The notes under the pieces: model-generated
What the model was told of the DNA's origin: nothing
Database searches by the model: none
The model's input: only the letters and a program-made list of their open reading frames with translations
Position numbers and translations under genes: made by a program
Part shown: positions 1 through 8,581 of the stretch, piece after piece
How positions within the stretch are numbered: position 1 is the stretch's first letter
Layout of the letters: every line of letters starts with the position of its first letter
Source: Candidatus Lindowbacteria bacterium RIFCSPLOWO2_12_FULL_62_27
Lineage (GTDB): Bacteria > Lindowbacteria > 2-12-FULL-62-27
NCBI GenBank assembly: GCA_001784175.1
Contig: MFPR01000043.1
Location: 147,309 to 211,308, forward strand
Reading direction: 5' to 3'
Length of the DNA stretch: 64,000 nucleotides

Positions 1-350
1 CCGGCATCCGGTGGAAGACGCCGAAACGCCTGGCGCATCCGCTCAAGCGCCCAGAAAAGGTTCACGGCGGTCGGCCGCGTCCCTCGCAGAAGCTCGATGT
101 CCTCCTCCAGGCCTGCCTCCAGCGACTTCGCCGGCCCGCCCTTCACGCGTCCGGCGCGTACCTTGAGCGCGAGGACGACGCCGTAGGCCGCCGCGATGCC
201 GATGGCCGGCGCGCCCCGCACCGCCAGCGTGCGGATGGCGTGTGCGACGTCGGAGACTTTTTGAGGTTTGAAATAACGAATTTTCCCGGGAAGTTTTCTC
301 TGATCCAACAAAGTCAGGCGGCCGTTGGACCAGCGGATGGGTTTTAGCAA
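1..350 (-). CDS. mtnA: S-methyl-5-thioribose-1-phosphate isomerase, N-terminal part (cut by window edge)
   Basis: The reverse strand encodes about 116 residues that look like the start of MtnA, the methionine-salvage isomerase converting methylthioribose-1-phosphate to methylthioribulose-1-phosphate. Family blocks seen are LLDQRKLP near residue 12, [14 protein letters not shown] near residues 45-58, and [15 protein letters not shown] near residues 90-105. The frame is closed upstream by the TAA of the 3D-domain gene, so the start must lie just after it. The only usual start codon there is TTG at 348-350; no good ribosome-binding site precedes it. The rest of the protein lies outside the window. 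Confidence 0.85.
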   Translation of the reverse strand, partial: MLKPIRWSNGRLTLLDQRKLPGKIRYFKPQKVSDVAHAIRTLAVRGAPAIGIAAAYGVVLALKVRAGRVKGGPAKSLEAGLEEDIELLRGTRPTAVNLFWALERMRQAFRRLPPDA

Positions 351-368
351 ATTGAGGAAGACGCGGGA

Positions 369-1127
369 TTAATCCAGCAGATGGACCCGCACGGGTCGCC
401 GCCCGTAGGCCCGGGCTTCCTCGTGCGTGTCAAAGCACAAATCAATTTTCCGCCCGCGAATGGCGCCGCCCACGTCGCAGGCGATCGCGTAGCCGTAGCC
501 TTCCACAAAAATCCGGCTCCCCAGCGGGATCACCCGCGGGTCCACGGCCGCAACGCCGTATCCAGCCTTAAGCCCGATGGCCGTGATCCCGTCTTTATAG
601 GGCCAGCAGTCGCGGATGTCCGGCGAATAGGCGGTGGCGGTCAGGAGGAATGATTTGAGATGGGGGGTCGGTTTTCCTTCGCCGACCAACACGACATCGC
701 GGGCCGCGCGCTCACCGCGCCCGCTGAAAATCTTCACGCGCTTGCCGGCGGGAATCCTTCGGCTGAATATTAATTTTTCGTCGACCGGTTGGTCCGCAAG
801 GTTGGGCTGGTCCCGCCGGACCGCGTCCCGGTCGATGCGAACGGTCACATCCGCGCGGATCGCGGTCGACAGCGGCGGCGTCACGCGGTCCAGCCGCGAA
901 ATCCAGATGCGGCTCTCCAGCAGGCGCTGCTGAAGCGTCATCGGTTCCGACAGGAGATTCACGGAACGGTCGCCGTCCAGGATCCTCACCGTGTACAGAG
1001 TCTCGGCGGGCGGCCGGGAGGCCATGAGGACAAAGGAAACCATCGATATCCCCAACGCCAGCCCGGTTCGGCGAACCGGTCTCTTGAGTTTTACGGCGAA
1101 CCTGAAAAACCCCTCCACCTTCCTCAC
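369..1127 (-). CDS. 3D-domain (YabE/Rpf-like) cell-wall protein
   Basis: A 252-residue exported protein. It has a short basic N-terminus and one hydrophobic segment (GLALGISMVSFVLMA), then a linker resembling the DUF348/G5 part of YabE proteins, then a C-terminal 3D domain related to the MltA lytic transglycosylase fold. The three aspartates of that domain are visible in AAVDPRVIPLGS, CDVGGAI and KIDLCFD. A role in peptidoglycan turnover is inferred from the family. I chose the GTG at 1125-1127 because a GGAAAGGGG site precedes it; upstream in-frame codons would run into the divergent patatin gene. A 7-bp-stem hairpin (1139-1158) lies just upstream of this start. Confidence 0.72.
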   Translation of the reverse strand: MRKVEGFFRFAVKLKRPVRRTGLALGISMVSFVLMASRPPAETLYTVRILDGDRSVNLLSEPMTLQQRLLESRIWISRLDRVTPPLSTAIRADVTVRIDRDAVRRDQPNLADQPVDEKLIFSRRIPAGKRVKIFSGRGERAARDVVLVGEGKPTPHLKSFLLTATAYSPDIRDCWPYKDGITAIGLKAGYGVAAVDPRVIPLGSRIFVEGYGYAIACDVGGAIRGRKIDLCFDTHEEARAYGRRPVRVHLLD

Positions 1128-1171
1128 CCCTTTCCGCCGGCTGCGCCTCACCGCAGCCGCATAACCACACA

Positions 1172-1201
1172 AGTGTCCCAAAGACGCCGAGAGCTTGTCA
1201 A
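1172..1201 (-). promoter_or_regulatory. Putative sigma-70 promoter for the 3D-domain gene
   Basis: On the minus strand a TTGACA box (complement of 1196-1201) is followed after 18 nt by GACACT (complement of 1172-1177). The predicted leader is about 40 nt and contains the hairpin at 1139-1158 next to the ribosome-binding site. The -10 box is weak. Confidence 0.4.
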
Positions 1202-1229
1202 CCCGCCGGCGAAGAATTATTTTTCGGTG

Positions 1230-1259
1230 TTGACATTCCCCGAAGTCTGCCCTTACACT
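1230..1259 (+). promoter_or_regulatory. Promoter giving a probably leaderless transcript of the patatin gene
   Basis: TTGACA at 1230-1235, an 18-nt spacer and TACACT at 1254-1259. Only 7 nt (GAGTGGC) separate the -10 box from the ATG at 1267, so transcription should start at or next to the A of the start codon. Confidence 0.6.
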
Positions 1260-1266
1260 GAGTGGC

Positions 1267-3273
1267 ATGTTTGACCGAATCAGGCTTCTGAGGGAAATTC
1301 CCCTCTTTTCGGATCTGGGCTGGTGGGACATCCGGCGCATCGCGGAGAAGGCGGTGCTCGAAAGTTACCAGCGCGGCAAGACCGTCATCTCGGAGGGACA
1401 GCGTGGCTCCGCGTTTTACGTGGTCCTGTCCGGCCGCTGCAGGATTTTCACGAAGGTGAAGACGGGCTTGGAGCGCACGTTCGGGTATCTCCGGCGCGGA
1501 GACGCCTTCGGCGAGGTGTCGCTCCTGACGGGCGAGGACTACTGGGCGACCGTCGCGGTGACGAACGACGCGGTGCTGCTCAAAATCGAGAAAAGCGATT
1601 TCGACCAGCTCCTCCAGAAAAATACCAAGCTCGCCATCAAGTTCGGCGAAAACATCGGCCGCCAGCTCCAGAGCGTCCGCCTCAGCCAGAAGGAGGCCAA
1701 ATGGTCCCGGCTGATCGCGGCGTACAGCCCGGGTCTTGCGGACGTGCGCGCGCTGTTTTCGTCGAGCATGGCGGCGAGCCTCGCCCAGGAAACGCGGGAG
1801 CCCGTCTGCCTGATCGAACTGCGCACCGCCGGCGAGTCGATGCGGACCATGAGCGAGCTGGAGGAGGTCTTGTCCCATGGGGGCCGCGGCGCGCCCTTTC
1901 AGAACGTGTTCCGCCGCCATCCCACCGGATATCACGTGTTGACGCTCCGGATCGACGACGACGCGCGCGGCGAGCGGATTTTTTCCGACCTGCTCGACCA
2001 TCTCATCCGCACGTTCAACTACACGGTCATCGACCTGCCCATCACGGTCGGCCGGACGGTCAGCCGGATCATTTCCCAGTGCGACCGGCTGTATCTTCTG
2101 TCGGACGGCGCGGACGAGGCGCTGAAGACGGCGGCGCAGGTGGCGGAGAGTTTCCGCCGGGAATTTTTGCTGAAACCGGACGATCTGAAAATCGTCCTGT
2201 GCAACATGGACCACACCGCGCGGCGCAACCTGTCGAGTTTCGAAACCCGGCTGGGCCATCCGGTCGAGGCCGCGTTCGACGCGCTGCCGGACAGCGCCCG
2301 GAAAATCGGCGCCGACGAGCAGCCCTACGTCCTGGCCCAGCCGACCACGCCCTTCGGCCGCGCGGTCCGGCACCTGGCGCGGGGGCTGTCGAACCGGCTG
2401 GTGGGATTGGCGCTGGGCGTGGGGGCCGCGCGGGGCCTCGCGCACATCGGGGTGATCCGCGCGCTGGAGCGGGAGAACATCCTGATCGACATGATCGGCG
2501 GCTCGAGCATGGGCGCCTTCATCGGCGCCATCTGGGCCGTGGGAAAAAACTCGTTCGAGATGGAGGAGATCGCGAACCGCAACCGCGGCCTTCACGCGTT
2601 TTTCAAAAACCTGCTCGATATCAACGTCGGCATGGGATTCAAAAAGGGCGGGTTCATGAAAGGCCAGAAAGCGGCCGCGTTCCTCCACAGCGTCATCGGC
2701 GACGCCAATTTCTCCGATACCCTCCTTCCCATCAAAATCATGGCGACCGACATCAACAGCTACCGCGAGGTCCTCTTCCAGGACGGCAAACTGGTCGACG
2801 CGGTCCGGGCCTCCATCGCGATCCCCGGGATTTTCGAGCCGGTCCGCACCAAGGACTGGATTCTGGTCGACGGCGGCATCCTCAATCCCCTCCCCATCCT
2901 GCCGCTGTCGCGGTCCGGCGTGTCCAAGATCATCGCGGTCAACCCCCTGCCCGGCCCCGAGGACATGCCGACCGGAGGAAAATTCGCGCCGAGGAGCGCG
3001 AATTTCGCCGGGCTGACCTGGGGCGAGCGGATGTTCAAGAAACTGGCGCGGAGATTCAGCGGGAACCTGTTCGACATCATCATGAGCGCGACCCAGATCA
3101 TGGAGTATGTGCTGGCCGAGAGCGTCAAGGACGAGGCCGACGTGGTGATCCGGCCGGTCCTCCGGGACGCCGCGTGGTTCGAGTTCAACGAGCCGTCCAA
3201 ATACATCACGCTTGGGATGGAGGAGACCGAGAAGGCGGTCCCCGAAATCAAACAGCTCCTCGCCGGAGGATGA
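1267..3273 (+). CDS. Patatin-like phospholipase with N-terminal cyclic-nucleotide-binding domain
   Basis: A 668-residue protein. Residues 10-130 form a CAP_ED (cNMP-binding) domain. A central region of about 230 residues is less recognisable. From about residue 380 comes a patatin/RssA-type serine hydrolase domain: the nucleophile elbow is GGSSMG with Ser414 and the catalytic Asp535 lies in the DGG motif. The oxyanion loop reads LGVGAARGLAHIG, departing from the usual GGGxRG. The layout matches bacterial neuropathy-target-esterase-like proteins, which hydrolyse phospholipids or lysophospholipids at the membrane. The start is fixed by a promoter whose -10 box is 7 nt upstream. It appears to be first in an operon with the next two genes. 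Confidence 0.85.
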   Translation: MFDRIRLLREIPLFSDLGWWDIRRIAEKAVLESYQRGKTVISEGQRGSAFYVVLSGRCRIFTKVKTGLERTFGYLRRGDAFGEVSLLTGEDYWATVAVTNDAVLLKIEKSDFDQLLQKNTKLAIKFGENIGRQLQSVRLSQKEAKWSRLIAAYSPGLADVRALFSSSMAASLAQETREPVCLIELRTAGESMRTMSELEEVLSHGGRGAPFQNVFRRHPTGYHVLTLRIDDDARGERIFSDLLDHLIRTFNYTVIDLPITVGRTVSRIISQCDRLYLLSDGADEALKTAAQVAESFRREFLLKPDDLKIVLCNMDHTARRNLSSFETRLGHPVEAAFDALPDSARKIGADEQPYVLAQPTTPFGRAVRHLARGLSNRLVGLALGVGAARGLAHIGVIRALERENILIDMIGGSSMGAFIGAIWAVGKNSFEMEEIANRNRGLHAFFKNLLDINVGMGFKKGGFMKGQKAAAFLHSVIGDANFSDTLLPIKIMATDINSYREVLFQDGKLVDAVRASIAIPGIFEPVRTKDWILVDGGILNPLPILPLSRSGVSKIIAVNPLPGPEDMPTGGKFAPRSANFAGLTWGERMFKKLARRFSGNLFDIIMSATQIMEYVLAESVKDEADVVIRPVLRDAAWFEFNEPSKYITLGMEETEKAVPEIKQLLAGG

Positions 3274-3274
3274 G

Positions 3275-3703
3275 ATGACGCACGCGGAAGAACTCGGGCT
3301 GGTGGTGGCCGGCGTTGTGTTCCTCACGATCCTGGCGGTGTTCTTGACGTATTGGTACGAATCGCGGCTGGCGGCAAAGGCCGCCCTCATGCCGCTCGAT
3401 CCGTCCCAGAAGAATCTCGAAAAGTGGCGGCGGAAACTCGGGATCGATTTCGATCCCAAAAACCCCCGCGATCCCGTCGCGGCCCTCATCGCGGCCGGCG
3501 AATATTTCCGCCTGCCCGGATGCGAACCCGGCGGGCCCTACTATGAGGAAACGTTCCAGCGGGTCCTCCACATGATGGAGGACCTCGTGCCGCAGGATCG
3601 GCTCAACTTCTGGATCGACCAGGTCTACCGACTCTACGGCAGTCAGATGCTCCGGACCAGTTACAAGCCGAAACACGAGGAGGGGAAGACCGACAGGAAA
3701 TGA
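3275..3703 (+). CDS. Membrane-anchored small protein of unknown function
   Basis: A 142-residue protein with one N-terminal membrane segment (LGLVVAGVVFLTILAVFLTYWY, about residues 8-29) followed by a soluble charged tail with no domain I recognise. The ATG at 3275 is preceded by GCCGGAGGATGAG, a strong ribosome-binding site, and lies one base after the patatin stop. The stop overlaps the next ATG by four bases (ATGA). Tight coupling suggests a role linked to the patatin or the HD hydrolase, but the function is unknown. Confidence 0.65.
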   Translation: MTHAEELGLVVAGVVFLTILAVFLTYWYESRLAAKAALMPLDPSQKNLEKWRRKLGIDFDPKNPRDPVAALIAAGEYFRLPGCEPGGPYYEETFQRVLHMMEDLVPQDRLNFWIDQVYRLYGSQMLRTSYKPKHEEGKTDRK

Positions 3704-5166
3704 ATTCCAATCACCGGCGGGTTCCGCCGCTCGGGGTGGTCCGCGATGTCGTGCACAACTACATCCCGTTCACCGTTTCGGCCGGGTCGCTGCGGTCGGA
3801 CGTCAGCGAGAAGACGATCATCGACAGCGAGTGGGTCCAGAGGCTCCGGAAAATTTTCCAGGTCCAGTCCGGATGGCTCGTCTACCCCTGCGCGGTCCAC
3901 ACGCGGTTCAGCCACGCCCTCGGCGCCATGCACCTCGCCGGCCGGATGGCCGGGCGGCTCTATGACGATTTCAAGTCCGCGTTCCCCGGAGCGCCGGTCC
4001 CGGAAAAAAATCATGTGGTGGAGGTCTTCCGCCTCGCGGGGCTCCTCCACGACGTCGGGCACGGGCCGCTGTGTCACGTCATGGACGACGTGTATACGCA
4101 CAAATATTACCGCAAGACCCACGAGGACATTTCGGCGCGGATCATCGAACGGCGGCTCGGCGAGATGATCTCGAAACTCCGCTGGTCCCCGGTCGGTCCC
4201 TTTGAAACGCCCATCGACCCGAAAACGGTGATCCGGTTCATCAAGCAGCCCCGCAAAATGACCGGCGCGCCCGTCTGGGAACAGGTCTTCGCCAAAATAA
4301 TGCTCGGTGTCGCCAGCGCCGACGCCATGGATTTCCTACTCCGCGACCGCGCCTTCTCGGGGGCCCGGGAGATCGGCGAAATCGACTGCACGCGCATCGT
4401 GTCGGAACTCCGCGTCACCCGGCAAGGCCTCACGCTCACCAAGGCGGGCCTGCCGGCGTTCCGGAGTTTCCTGCAGGCCCGGTTCGCCGCGTTTAGGCAC
4501 ATCTATTATCACGAAAAAAAAGTGTTGTTCGACATGGCGTTCGGCGAGCTTCTCGAAAAAGTGCTCCGGATCCGGCGGTTCGGGGACCCGACCAAACACC
4601 TCAAGCGGTTTTTGAACCTCACCGATTTTTTTCTCCACGTCGACGTTCCTCAATGGCAGTACGGCCAGAACCGGGTGCGCCGGTCGATCGGAAAACTCTG
4701 GAATGACATGCTGGCCGAGCGCGTGGTGCCGTACGTGAAGGTGTACGAAGTCGAGCGGGTCTACAAGTCGTCTTCTGACGTGTCGTCGACGATCGAGAAG
4801 GGGATTCTGGAAAAGGACCTCGAGCTGCGGTTTCCACGGGAGTCCGGCGTCCGGCCCGTCGTCAGCCGCGTCGACATCCGGCCCGCTTACACGTTTCTCG
4901 AGTACACCAGCGAGGAGGACTTCCGGCAGTACGACAACCTCAAATCGCTCGCCCTCCTGGACGAACCCGGCGGCGAGTTCTGCGGGCCCTTCGGCAACGC
5001 CGCCCTCGACGACGTCCCGATGCGCTACGAGGTCGTCCGCGTCTATGCGCCGGCCGGCGCGCGGCTCCGGCGGCCCGAGGCCGTGGCGCCAACCCAGATG
5101 GGCCTGCCGCTCGACGGCGGGTATCCGGACGAATCGGCGGTGCGGGAAAGTATTACGAGTATGTGA
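3700..5166 (+). CDS. HD-superfamily phosphohydrolase (COG1078/dGTPase-like)
   Basis: A 488-residue protein with a canonical HD domain. His72 lies in TRFSHALGAMHLAG, the His117-Asp118 pair in GLLHDVGHGPLCH, and further histidines at 121 and 126. These arrangements fit the dGTP triphosphohydrolase-related family (YwfO/COG1078), whose members act on nucleotides with divalent metals. The C-terminal 150 residues look like the usual extension of the family. It overlaps the previous gene by ATGA and ends 4 bp from the convergent carbamoyltransferase gene. The exact substrate cannot be read from the sequence. Confidence 0.82.
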   Translation: MNSNHRRVPPLGVVRDVVHNYIPFTVSAGSLRSDVSEKTIIDSEWVQRLRKIFQVQSGWLVYPCAVHTRFSHALGAMHLAGRMAGRLYDDFKSAFPGAPVPEKNHVVEVFRLAGLLHDVGHGPLCHVMDDVYTHKYYRKTHEDISARIIERRLGEMISKLRWSPVGPFETPIDPKTVIRFIKQPRKMTGAPVWEQVFAKIMLGVASADAMDFLLRDRAFSGAREIGEIDCTRIVSELRVTRQGLTLTKAGLPAFRSFLQARFAAFRHIYYHEKKVLFDMAFGELLEKVLRIRRFGDPTKHLKRFLNLTDFFLHVDVPQWQYGQNRVRRSIGKLWNDMLAERVVPYVKVYEVERVYKSSSDVSSTIEKGILEKDLELRFPRESGVRPVVSRVDIRPAYTFLEYTSEEDFRQYDNLKSLALLDEPGGEFCGPFGNAALDDVPMRYEVVRVYAPAGARLRRPEAVAPTQMGLPLDGGYPDESAVRESITSM

Positions 5167-5170
5167 GGCC

Positions 5171-6883
5171 TTATTTTCTGACCAGCAGGTTTTCGATCAC
5201 CAGCGCGTCCATGCCTGACCGCGCAAACGTCCGGTAGGCGTTTTCCGGCGTGCAGACGATCGGCTCGCCTTTGAGATTGAACGATGTGTTGAGCACCGCG
5301 GGCACGCCGCCGGCCTGGCCGAACCGGCGGATCAGCTCGTGGTACCTCGGGCTTTCCTCGCGGTAGACGCACTGCAGGCGGCCGCTCCCGTCCACGTGCG
5401 TGATCGCGGGCAGGCGGTCCCGCGCCGATTCGCGCACCGGCACGACATAGAGCATGAACCGCGCCGGATGGTGGGCCGCCGGGTTGGGAAGTTCGAAATA
5501 GGTTTCGGCCGATTCGACCAGCACGCTCGGCGCGAACGGCCGGAACGCTTCACGGAACTTGATGCTCCGGTTCACCACGTCCTTCATCTCCGGCCGACGC
5601 GGGTCGGCGAGGATCGACCGATGGCCCAGCGCCCTCGGTCCCCATTCGCTCTCGCCTTCCATCCAGCCCACCACTTTTCCGGCCATCAAAAACTCCACCA
5701 CACGGTCCAGGAGCGCGCCGTTCGGATCGGAAAATGTTTCGTATCGGATTCCTTCGCTGTCGAAAAAGGCTTTTGCATCCGCCGCCGAATACGACGGCCC
5801 GAGATGCGCGTGATTCATGACGTAACGCTCTTTCCCCCCGAGCAGCGCGCGGTAGGCGTAGAGCGCGGCGCCGACGGCCCCGCCGGCGTCGCCGGCGGCC
5901 GGCTGGATGTAGACGTCGTCGAATCCGGACTGAAACCGGATCTTGGCGTTCGCGACGGAATTGAGCGCGACGCCGCCGGCCATGCAGAGGTTGCGCATTC
6001 CGGTTTTGGCGTGGAGAGACCGCGCGATTTTGATGAGAATCTCCTCCGTCACCACCTGGATGCTGGCGGCCATGTCCGCGTAATAGGGGTCGAGCGTCTT
6101 GTCGACCGTCTTCGGATCGCGCGGGGTCCCGAAGACATCGAGAAATTTCCGGCTGTAGCTCGTGTCGTGCGTGCGATGGAACGCGAAGTAGTCCAGATCG
6201 AGCCAGAACGATCCGTCGTTCTGGATTTTGACCACCTTGTAAATCTTGTCCACGTATTTCGGTTGCCCGTAGGGCGCCATCCCCATGACTTTGTATTCGC
6301 CTTCGTTCACCTCGAACCCGAGAAAGGCGGTGAAGGTACTGTAGAGAAGGCCGAGGGAGTGGGGAAAGCGGATCTCCTCGTTCAGACGGATATCGGCGCC
6401 GCGCGCGACGCCGGTGGTCGTCGTCGTCCACTCCCCGACGCCGTCCACGGTGAGGATCGCCGTCTCGTCAAAGGGCGAGCAGAAGTAGGCGCTGGCCGCG
6501 TGCGACAGGTGGTGCTCCACGTACAGGATCTCGCCGTCGTACCGCAGATGCTCCCGGATGATCGCCTCCATCCAGAGCTTTTCGCCCAGCCACGTCGTCA
6601 TCGCGCGGGCGAATAGGCCGGAACTGCGGGGAAACGTCGCCAGGTTCATTCTGACGATCCGCTCGAATTTCGTGAACGGCTTTTCGTAGAATACGACATG
6701 GTCGATGTCGCGGATGGTCAGCCCGGCCTTCCGCAAGCACCACTGCGCGGCGCGCGCCGGAAATCCCGAATCGTGTTTCTTGCGCGACAGCCGTTCCTCC
6801 TCGGTCGCCGCGACGAGCCGCCCGTCTTGGACGAGGGCGGCGGCGGCGTCGTGATAAAAACAGGACAGACCGAGAATGTTCAT
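5171..6883 (-). CDS. Carbamoyltransferase (NodU/CmcH family)
   Basis: A 570-residue protein, the normal size for the family. It begins MNILGLSCFYHDAAAALV, the Kae1-like N-terminal domain, with VEHHLSHAASAYF and LTVDGVGEWTT as the metal and nucleotide regions. The YrdC-like C-terminal domain contains GPRALGHRSILADPR. Such enzymes transfer a carbamoyl group from carbamoyl phosphate, via carbamoyl-AMP, to a sugar or other hydroxyl group. The gene follows a small membrane-protein gene by three bases, and a DUF5989 gene lies divergently beyond that. This trio recurs in exopolysaccharide regions, so modification of a surface glycan is the most likely job. Confidence 0.9.
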   Translation of the reverse strand: MNILGLSCFYHDAAAALVQDGRLVAATEEERLSRKKHDSGFPARAAQWCLRKAGLTIRDIDHVVFYEKPFTKFERIVRMNLATFPRSSGLFARAMTTWLGEKLWMEAIIREHLRYDGEILYVEHHLSHAASAYFCSPFDETAILTVDGVGEWTTTTTGVARGADIRLNEEIRFPHSLGLLYSTFTAFLGFEVNEGEYKVMGMAPYGQPKYVDKIYKVVKIQNDGSFWLDLDYFAFHRTHDTSYSRKFLDVFGTPRDPKTVDKTLDPYYADMAASIQVVTEEILIKIARSLHAKTGMRNLCMAGGVALNSVANAKIRFQSGFDDVYIQPAAGDAGGAVGAALYAYRALLGGKERYVMNHAHLGPSYSAADAKAFFDSEGIRYETFSDPNGALLDRVVEFLMAGKVVGWMEGESEWGPRALGHRSILADPRRPEMKDVVNRSIKFREAFRPFAPSVLVESAETYFELPNPAAHHPARFMLYVVPVRESARDRLPAITHVDGSGRLQCVYREESPRYHELIRRFGQAGGVPAVLNTSFNLKGEPIVCTPENAYRTFARSGMDALVIENLLVRK

Positions 6884-6886
6884 GCC

Positions 6887-7126
6887 TTAATACGGATGGG
6901 CCGCCGTCTCCCGCGTCTCCGTCACCCTCGATCGCGGCACAAAAAAACTGCCGGCCCCGCCGGCCCGCCGGCGCAGCGGGTCGGACAGGAGGCGCGTGAA
7001 AAGCGCGAAGGGGCAGAAGACGGTGAAGTAAAACGCGTAGAGGAGGACCATGAGGAGAAGGGTCCCGCCCTTCATGGAGATTTCGATCCAGCGCTGCCAT
7101 GCGCCGCTTTTTGCGCCCTCGTTCAT
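6887..7126 (-). CDS. Small membrane protein accompanying carbamoyltransferase
   Basis: A 79-residue protein with one hydrophobic segment (GGTLLLMVLLYAFYFTVFCP), then FALFTRLLSDPLRRR, then a basic tail with GSFFVPRSR. I recognise this as the type of small membrane protein found next to carbamoyltransferases in polysaccharide clusters, although it has no named function. It lies three bases upstream of the carbamoyltransferase gene and surely shares its transcript. Its own ATG is 6 nt from a -10-like box, so the transcript is probably leaderless. Confidence 0.7.
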   Translation of the reverse strand: MNEGAKSGAWQRWIEISMKGGTLLLMVLLYAFYFTVFCPFALFTRLLSDPLRRRAGGAGSFFVPRSRVTETRETAAHPY

Positions 7127-7132
7127 GCGTGT

Positions 7133-7169
7133 GCTTTATCCCATCCGGACGCCGGTGTCAATGTTGACA
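7133..7169. promoter_or_regulatory. Back-to-back divergent promoters sharing a palindromic -35 region
   Basis: The minus promoter has TTGACA (complement of 7156-7161), a 17-nt spacer and TAAAGC (complement of 7133-7138), with 6 nt to the ATG at 7126. The plus promoter has TTGACA at 7164-7169 (its -10 is listed separately). The two -35 boxes form TGTCAA-tg-TTGACA, a near-perfect palindrome, so both directions may be controlled together. Confidence 0.6.
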
Positions 7170-7193
7170 AAGGGGGGGCGCGCGGCGTAGGAT
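7164..7193 (+). promoter_or_regulatory. Promoter of the DUF5989 gene, leaderless
   Basis: TTGACA at 7164-7169, an 18-nt spacer and TAGGAT at 7188-7193. Seven nucleotides then lead to the ATG at 7201; no ribosome-binding site fits in between. Confidence 0.6.
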
Positions 7194-7200
7194 TCACCTC

Positions 7201-7410
7201 ATGGAAACTCCCGAATCGCCGGCGGAAGGCCCGGGCGTCAGAGAAAAATTCGGTCGGCGCCTCGGCATTTTCCGGTCGCTGCTCTCGTTCCTCTGGAAAG
7301 AGAAACTCTGGTGGATGATCCCCATGATCGTCGTCCTGGGCCTTTTGGCCCTCCTCGTCGGCTCCGTTTCCATGTCCGGCCTCGCCCCGTTCGTGTACGT
7401 GCTGTTCTAG
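7201..7410 (+). CDS. DUF5989 family small membrane protein
   Basis: A 69-residue protein. The core FLWKEKLWWMIPMIVVLGLL and the ending APFVYVLF match the DUF5989 pattern (short basic stretch, one membrane helix, then SALAPFIYTLF-like end). DUF5989 genes commonly sit beside carbamoyltransferases and SxtJ-like membrane proteins. Here it is divergent from that pair and shares a palindromic -35 region with it. Its function is unknown; a membrane role in surface-polysaccharide modification is inferred from context only. Confidence 0.75.
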   Translation: METPESPAEGPGVREKFGRRLGIFRSLLSFLWKEKLWWMIPMIVVLGLLALLVGSVSMSGLAPFVYVLF

Positions 7411-7537
7411 TGTAGAGTTGGTCGCCGTCACAACCCGCAACACTCTATCAGCCAGTCTGCGTATAGATCGGTGTCGTTTCGAAAGCCAAAATAATCCCAT
7501 CGGATGTCATTCTCGTATATCCCTTGCGCGCCTGCGT

Positions 7538-7574
7538 CGTCCGGGGCCCGTCGTCCGGGGCCTCGTCCGGGGCC
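7538..7574 (+). repeat. Three short direct repeats beside the transposase element
   Basis: The 11-mer CGTCCGGGGCC occurs at 7538-7548, 7552-7562 and 7564-7574. The last copy runs into the left inverted repeat of the RAYT element. It may be a target-site or end-specific array. Confidence 0.7.
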
Positions 7575-7623
7575 AGACCGTAAGTTGTTAAGTTGTTCTC
7601 TATCTTTTCTAATGTCAGAAGGA

Positions 7624-7629
7624 TATAAT
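7624..7629 (+). promoter_or_regulatory. -10 box of the transposase gene, leaderless
   Basis: A perfect TATAAT stands 7 nt before the ATG at 7637. No clear -35 hexamer is present at 16-18 nt upstream, so only the -10 is supported. Confidence 0.5.
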
Positions 7630-7636
7630 ACGGCAA

Positions 7637-8581
7637 ATGGAGAGACCAAGGCGAATACGGGTTCCTGAGTTTTACTTCCATGTGACTGCGCGAGGTAACA
7701 ACCGACAGCGGATATTTCGGACTGACGCCGACAAGATGGATTACCTTCAGCGACTGGCCAAAGTACTTCCTTCCTTTCAGATTCGGCTCCTAGTTTACTG
7801 CCTGATGACAAACCATCTTCATCTGTTGGTTCAAGATGCTCGTGGCGGGGGCCTGCCATTCGCCATGCAAAAGATCCAGGGTGGATTCGCCCAAGCTTGG
7901 AATCGACGGCGTCGAAGGTCAGGACATGTTTGGGGCGAGCGTTACTATCCGGAGCCGGTGGAATCCGACGAACACCTCATCGGGGGGTCTCTCTACATGC
8001 ATACCAACCCGAACGAGGCCGGCATGGTCACGGATGCGAGGGCGTATCGATGGAGCAGCGTGGGAGCTTATACGAGCGGACATTCGGATATCCCGGTATC
8101 GACCGATCTGATTCTTGAACTTTGCGGCGGGCCACGCCGTTACGCGGAATTGCTCAAGGACTCTCAGAGCGCGGCCTACACGAATTCTGGAGGAGAACAT
8201 CTGCCCGACGCGACGAAAATTCGGAATCTCTGGACGGCTGGTTCTCCACCGTTTCGCGAACGCGCCGAATCCCTGCTCGAACGCCGTGTCGAGCGCAGAT
8301 CGTTCAATCGGCGACCCCGGGGGAAGGGCCTCGATCAGATCATTGCAGAAGTTTGCAGGGAAAAGGACATCGGCGTGGAGGAATTGTCCGGCCCGAAACG
8401 GACCCGGCGAATTTCAGCCGCTAGATCACTTGTGTGCGCATTGGCCGAGCGGGAGGGTATCCCCGCTACCGAAGTCGCCGGCGAACTGCGCCTGACGAGG
8501 TCGGCTGTCACGCAGTTGGCCTCCAAGTCGCATATCGATCCCTTTGTAAGTATTCCGGTTGCGAAACAACTTAACAACTAA
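7637..8581 (+). CDS. REP-associated tyrosine transposase (RAYT, Y1/HUH)
   Basis: A 314-residue transposase. The Y1_Tnp domain fills residues 1-140: RVPEFYFHVTARGNN at the N-terminus, the HUH motif in LMTNHLHLLVQ near residue 55, and the probable catalytic tyrosine in WGERYYPEPV near residue 103. The C-terminal region (about residues 225-305) resembles a DnaA-like or other helix-turn-helix DNA-binding domain, as in long RAYTs. RAYTs cut and join single-stranded DNA at REP hairpins and usually are single-copy. Unusually, this gene lies between matching 25-bp inverted repeats. Its base composition is lower in GC than its neighbours, which fits acquisition by transfer. Confidence 0.88.
   Translation: MERPRRIRVPEFYFHVTARGNNRQRIFRTDADKMDYLQRLAKVLPSFQIRLLVYCLMTNHLHLLVQDARGGGLPFAMQKIQGGFAQAWNRRRRRSGHVWGERYYPEPVESDEHLIGGSLYMHTNPNEAGMVTDARAYRWSSVGAYTSGHSDIPVSTDLILELCGGPRRYAELLKDSQSAAYTNSGGEHLPDATKIRNLWTAGSPPFRERAESLLERRVERRSFNRRPRGKGLDQIIAEVCREKDIGVEELSGPKRTRRISAARSLVCALAEREGIPATEVAGELRLTRSAVTQLASKSHIDPFVSIPVAKQLNN

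Noticed and set aside
3212..3274. Longer start for the small membrane protein at 3212
   Set aside because: It lies inside the patatin gene and would hide the strong ribosome-binding site next to ATG 3275.
1198..3489. 763-residue minus-strand open frame opposite the patatin gene
   Set aside because: It is a GC-rich antisense shadow with no domain; the plus-strand patatin has clear motifs.
7538..7574. CRISPR-like array
   Set aside because: Only three copies of an 11-mer with spacers of 1-3 nt; no cas genes are present.
7448..7681. 77-residue minus-strand frame across the left end of the RAYT element
   Set aside because: It overlaps the promoter and start of the transposase and has no ribosome-binding site or domain.
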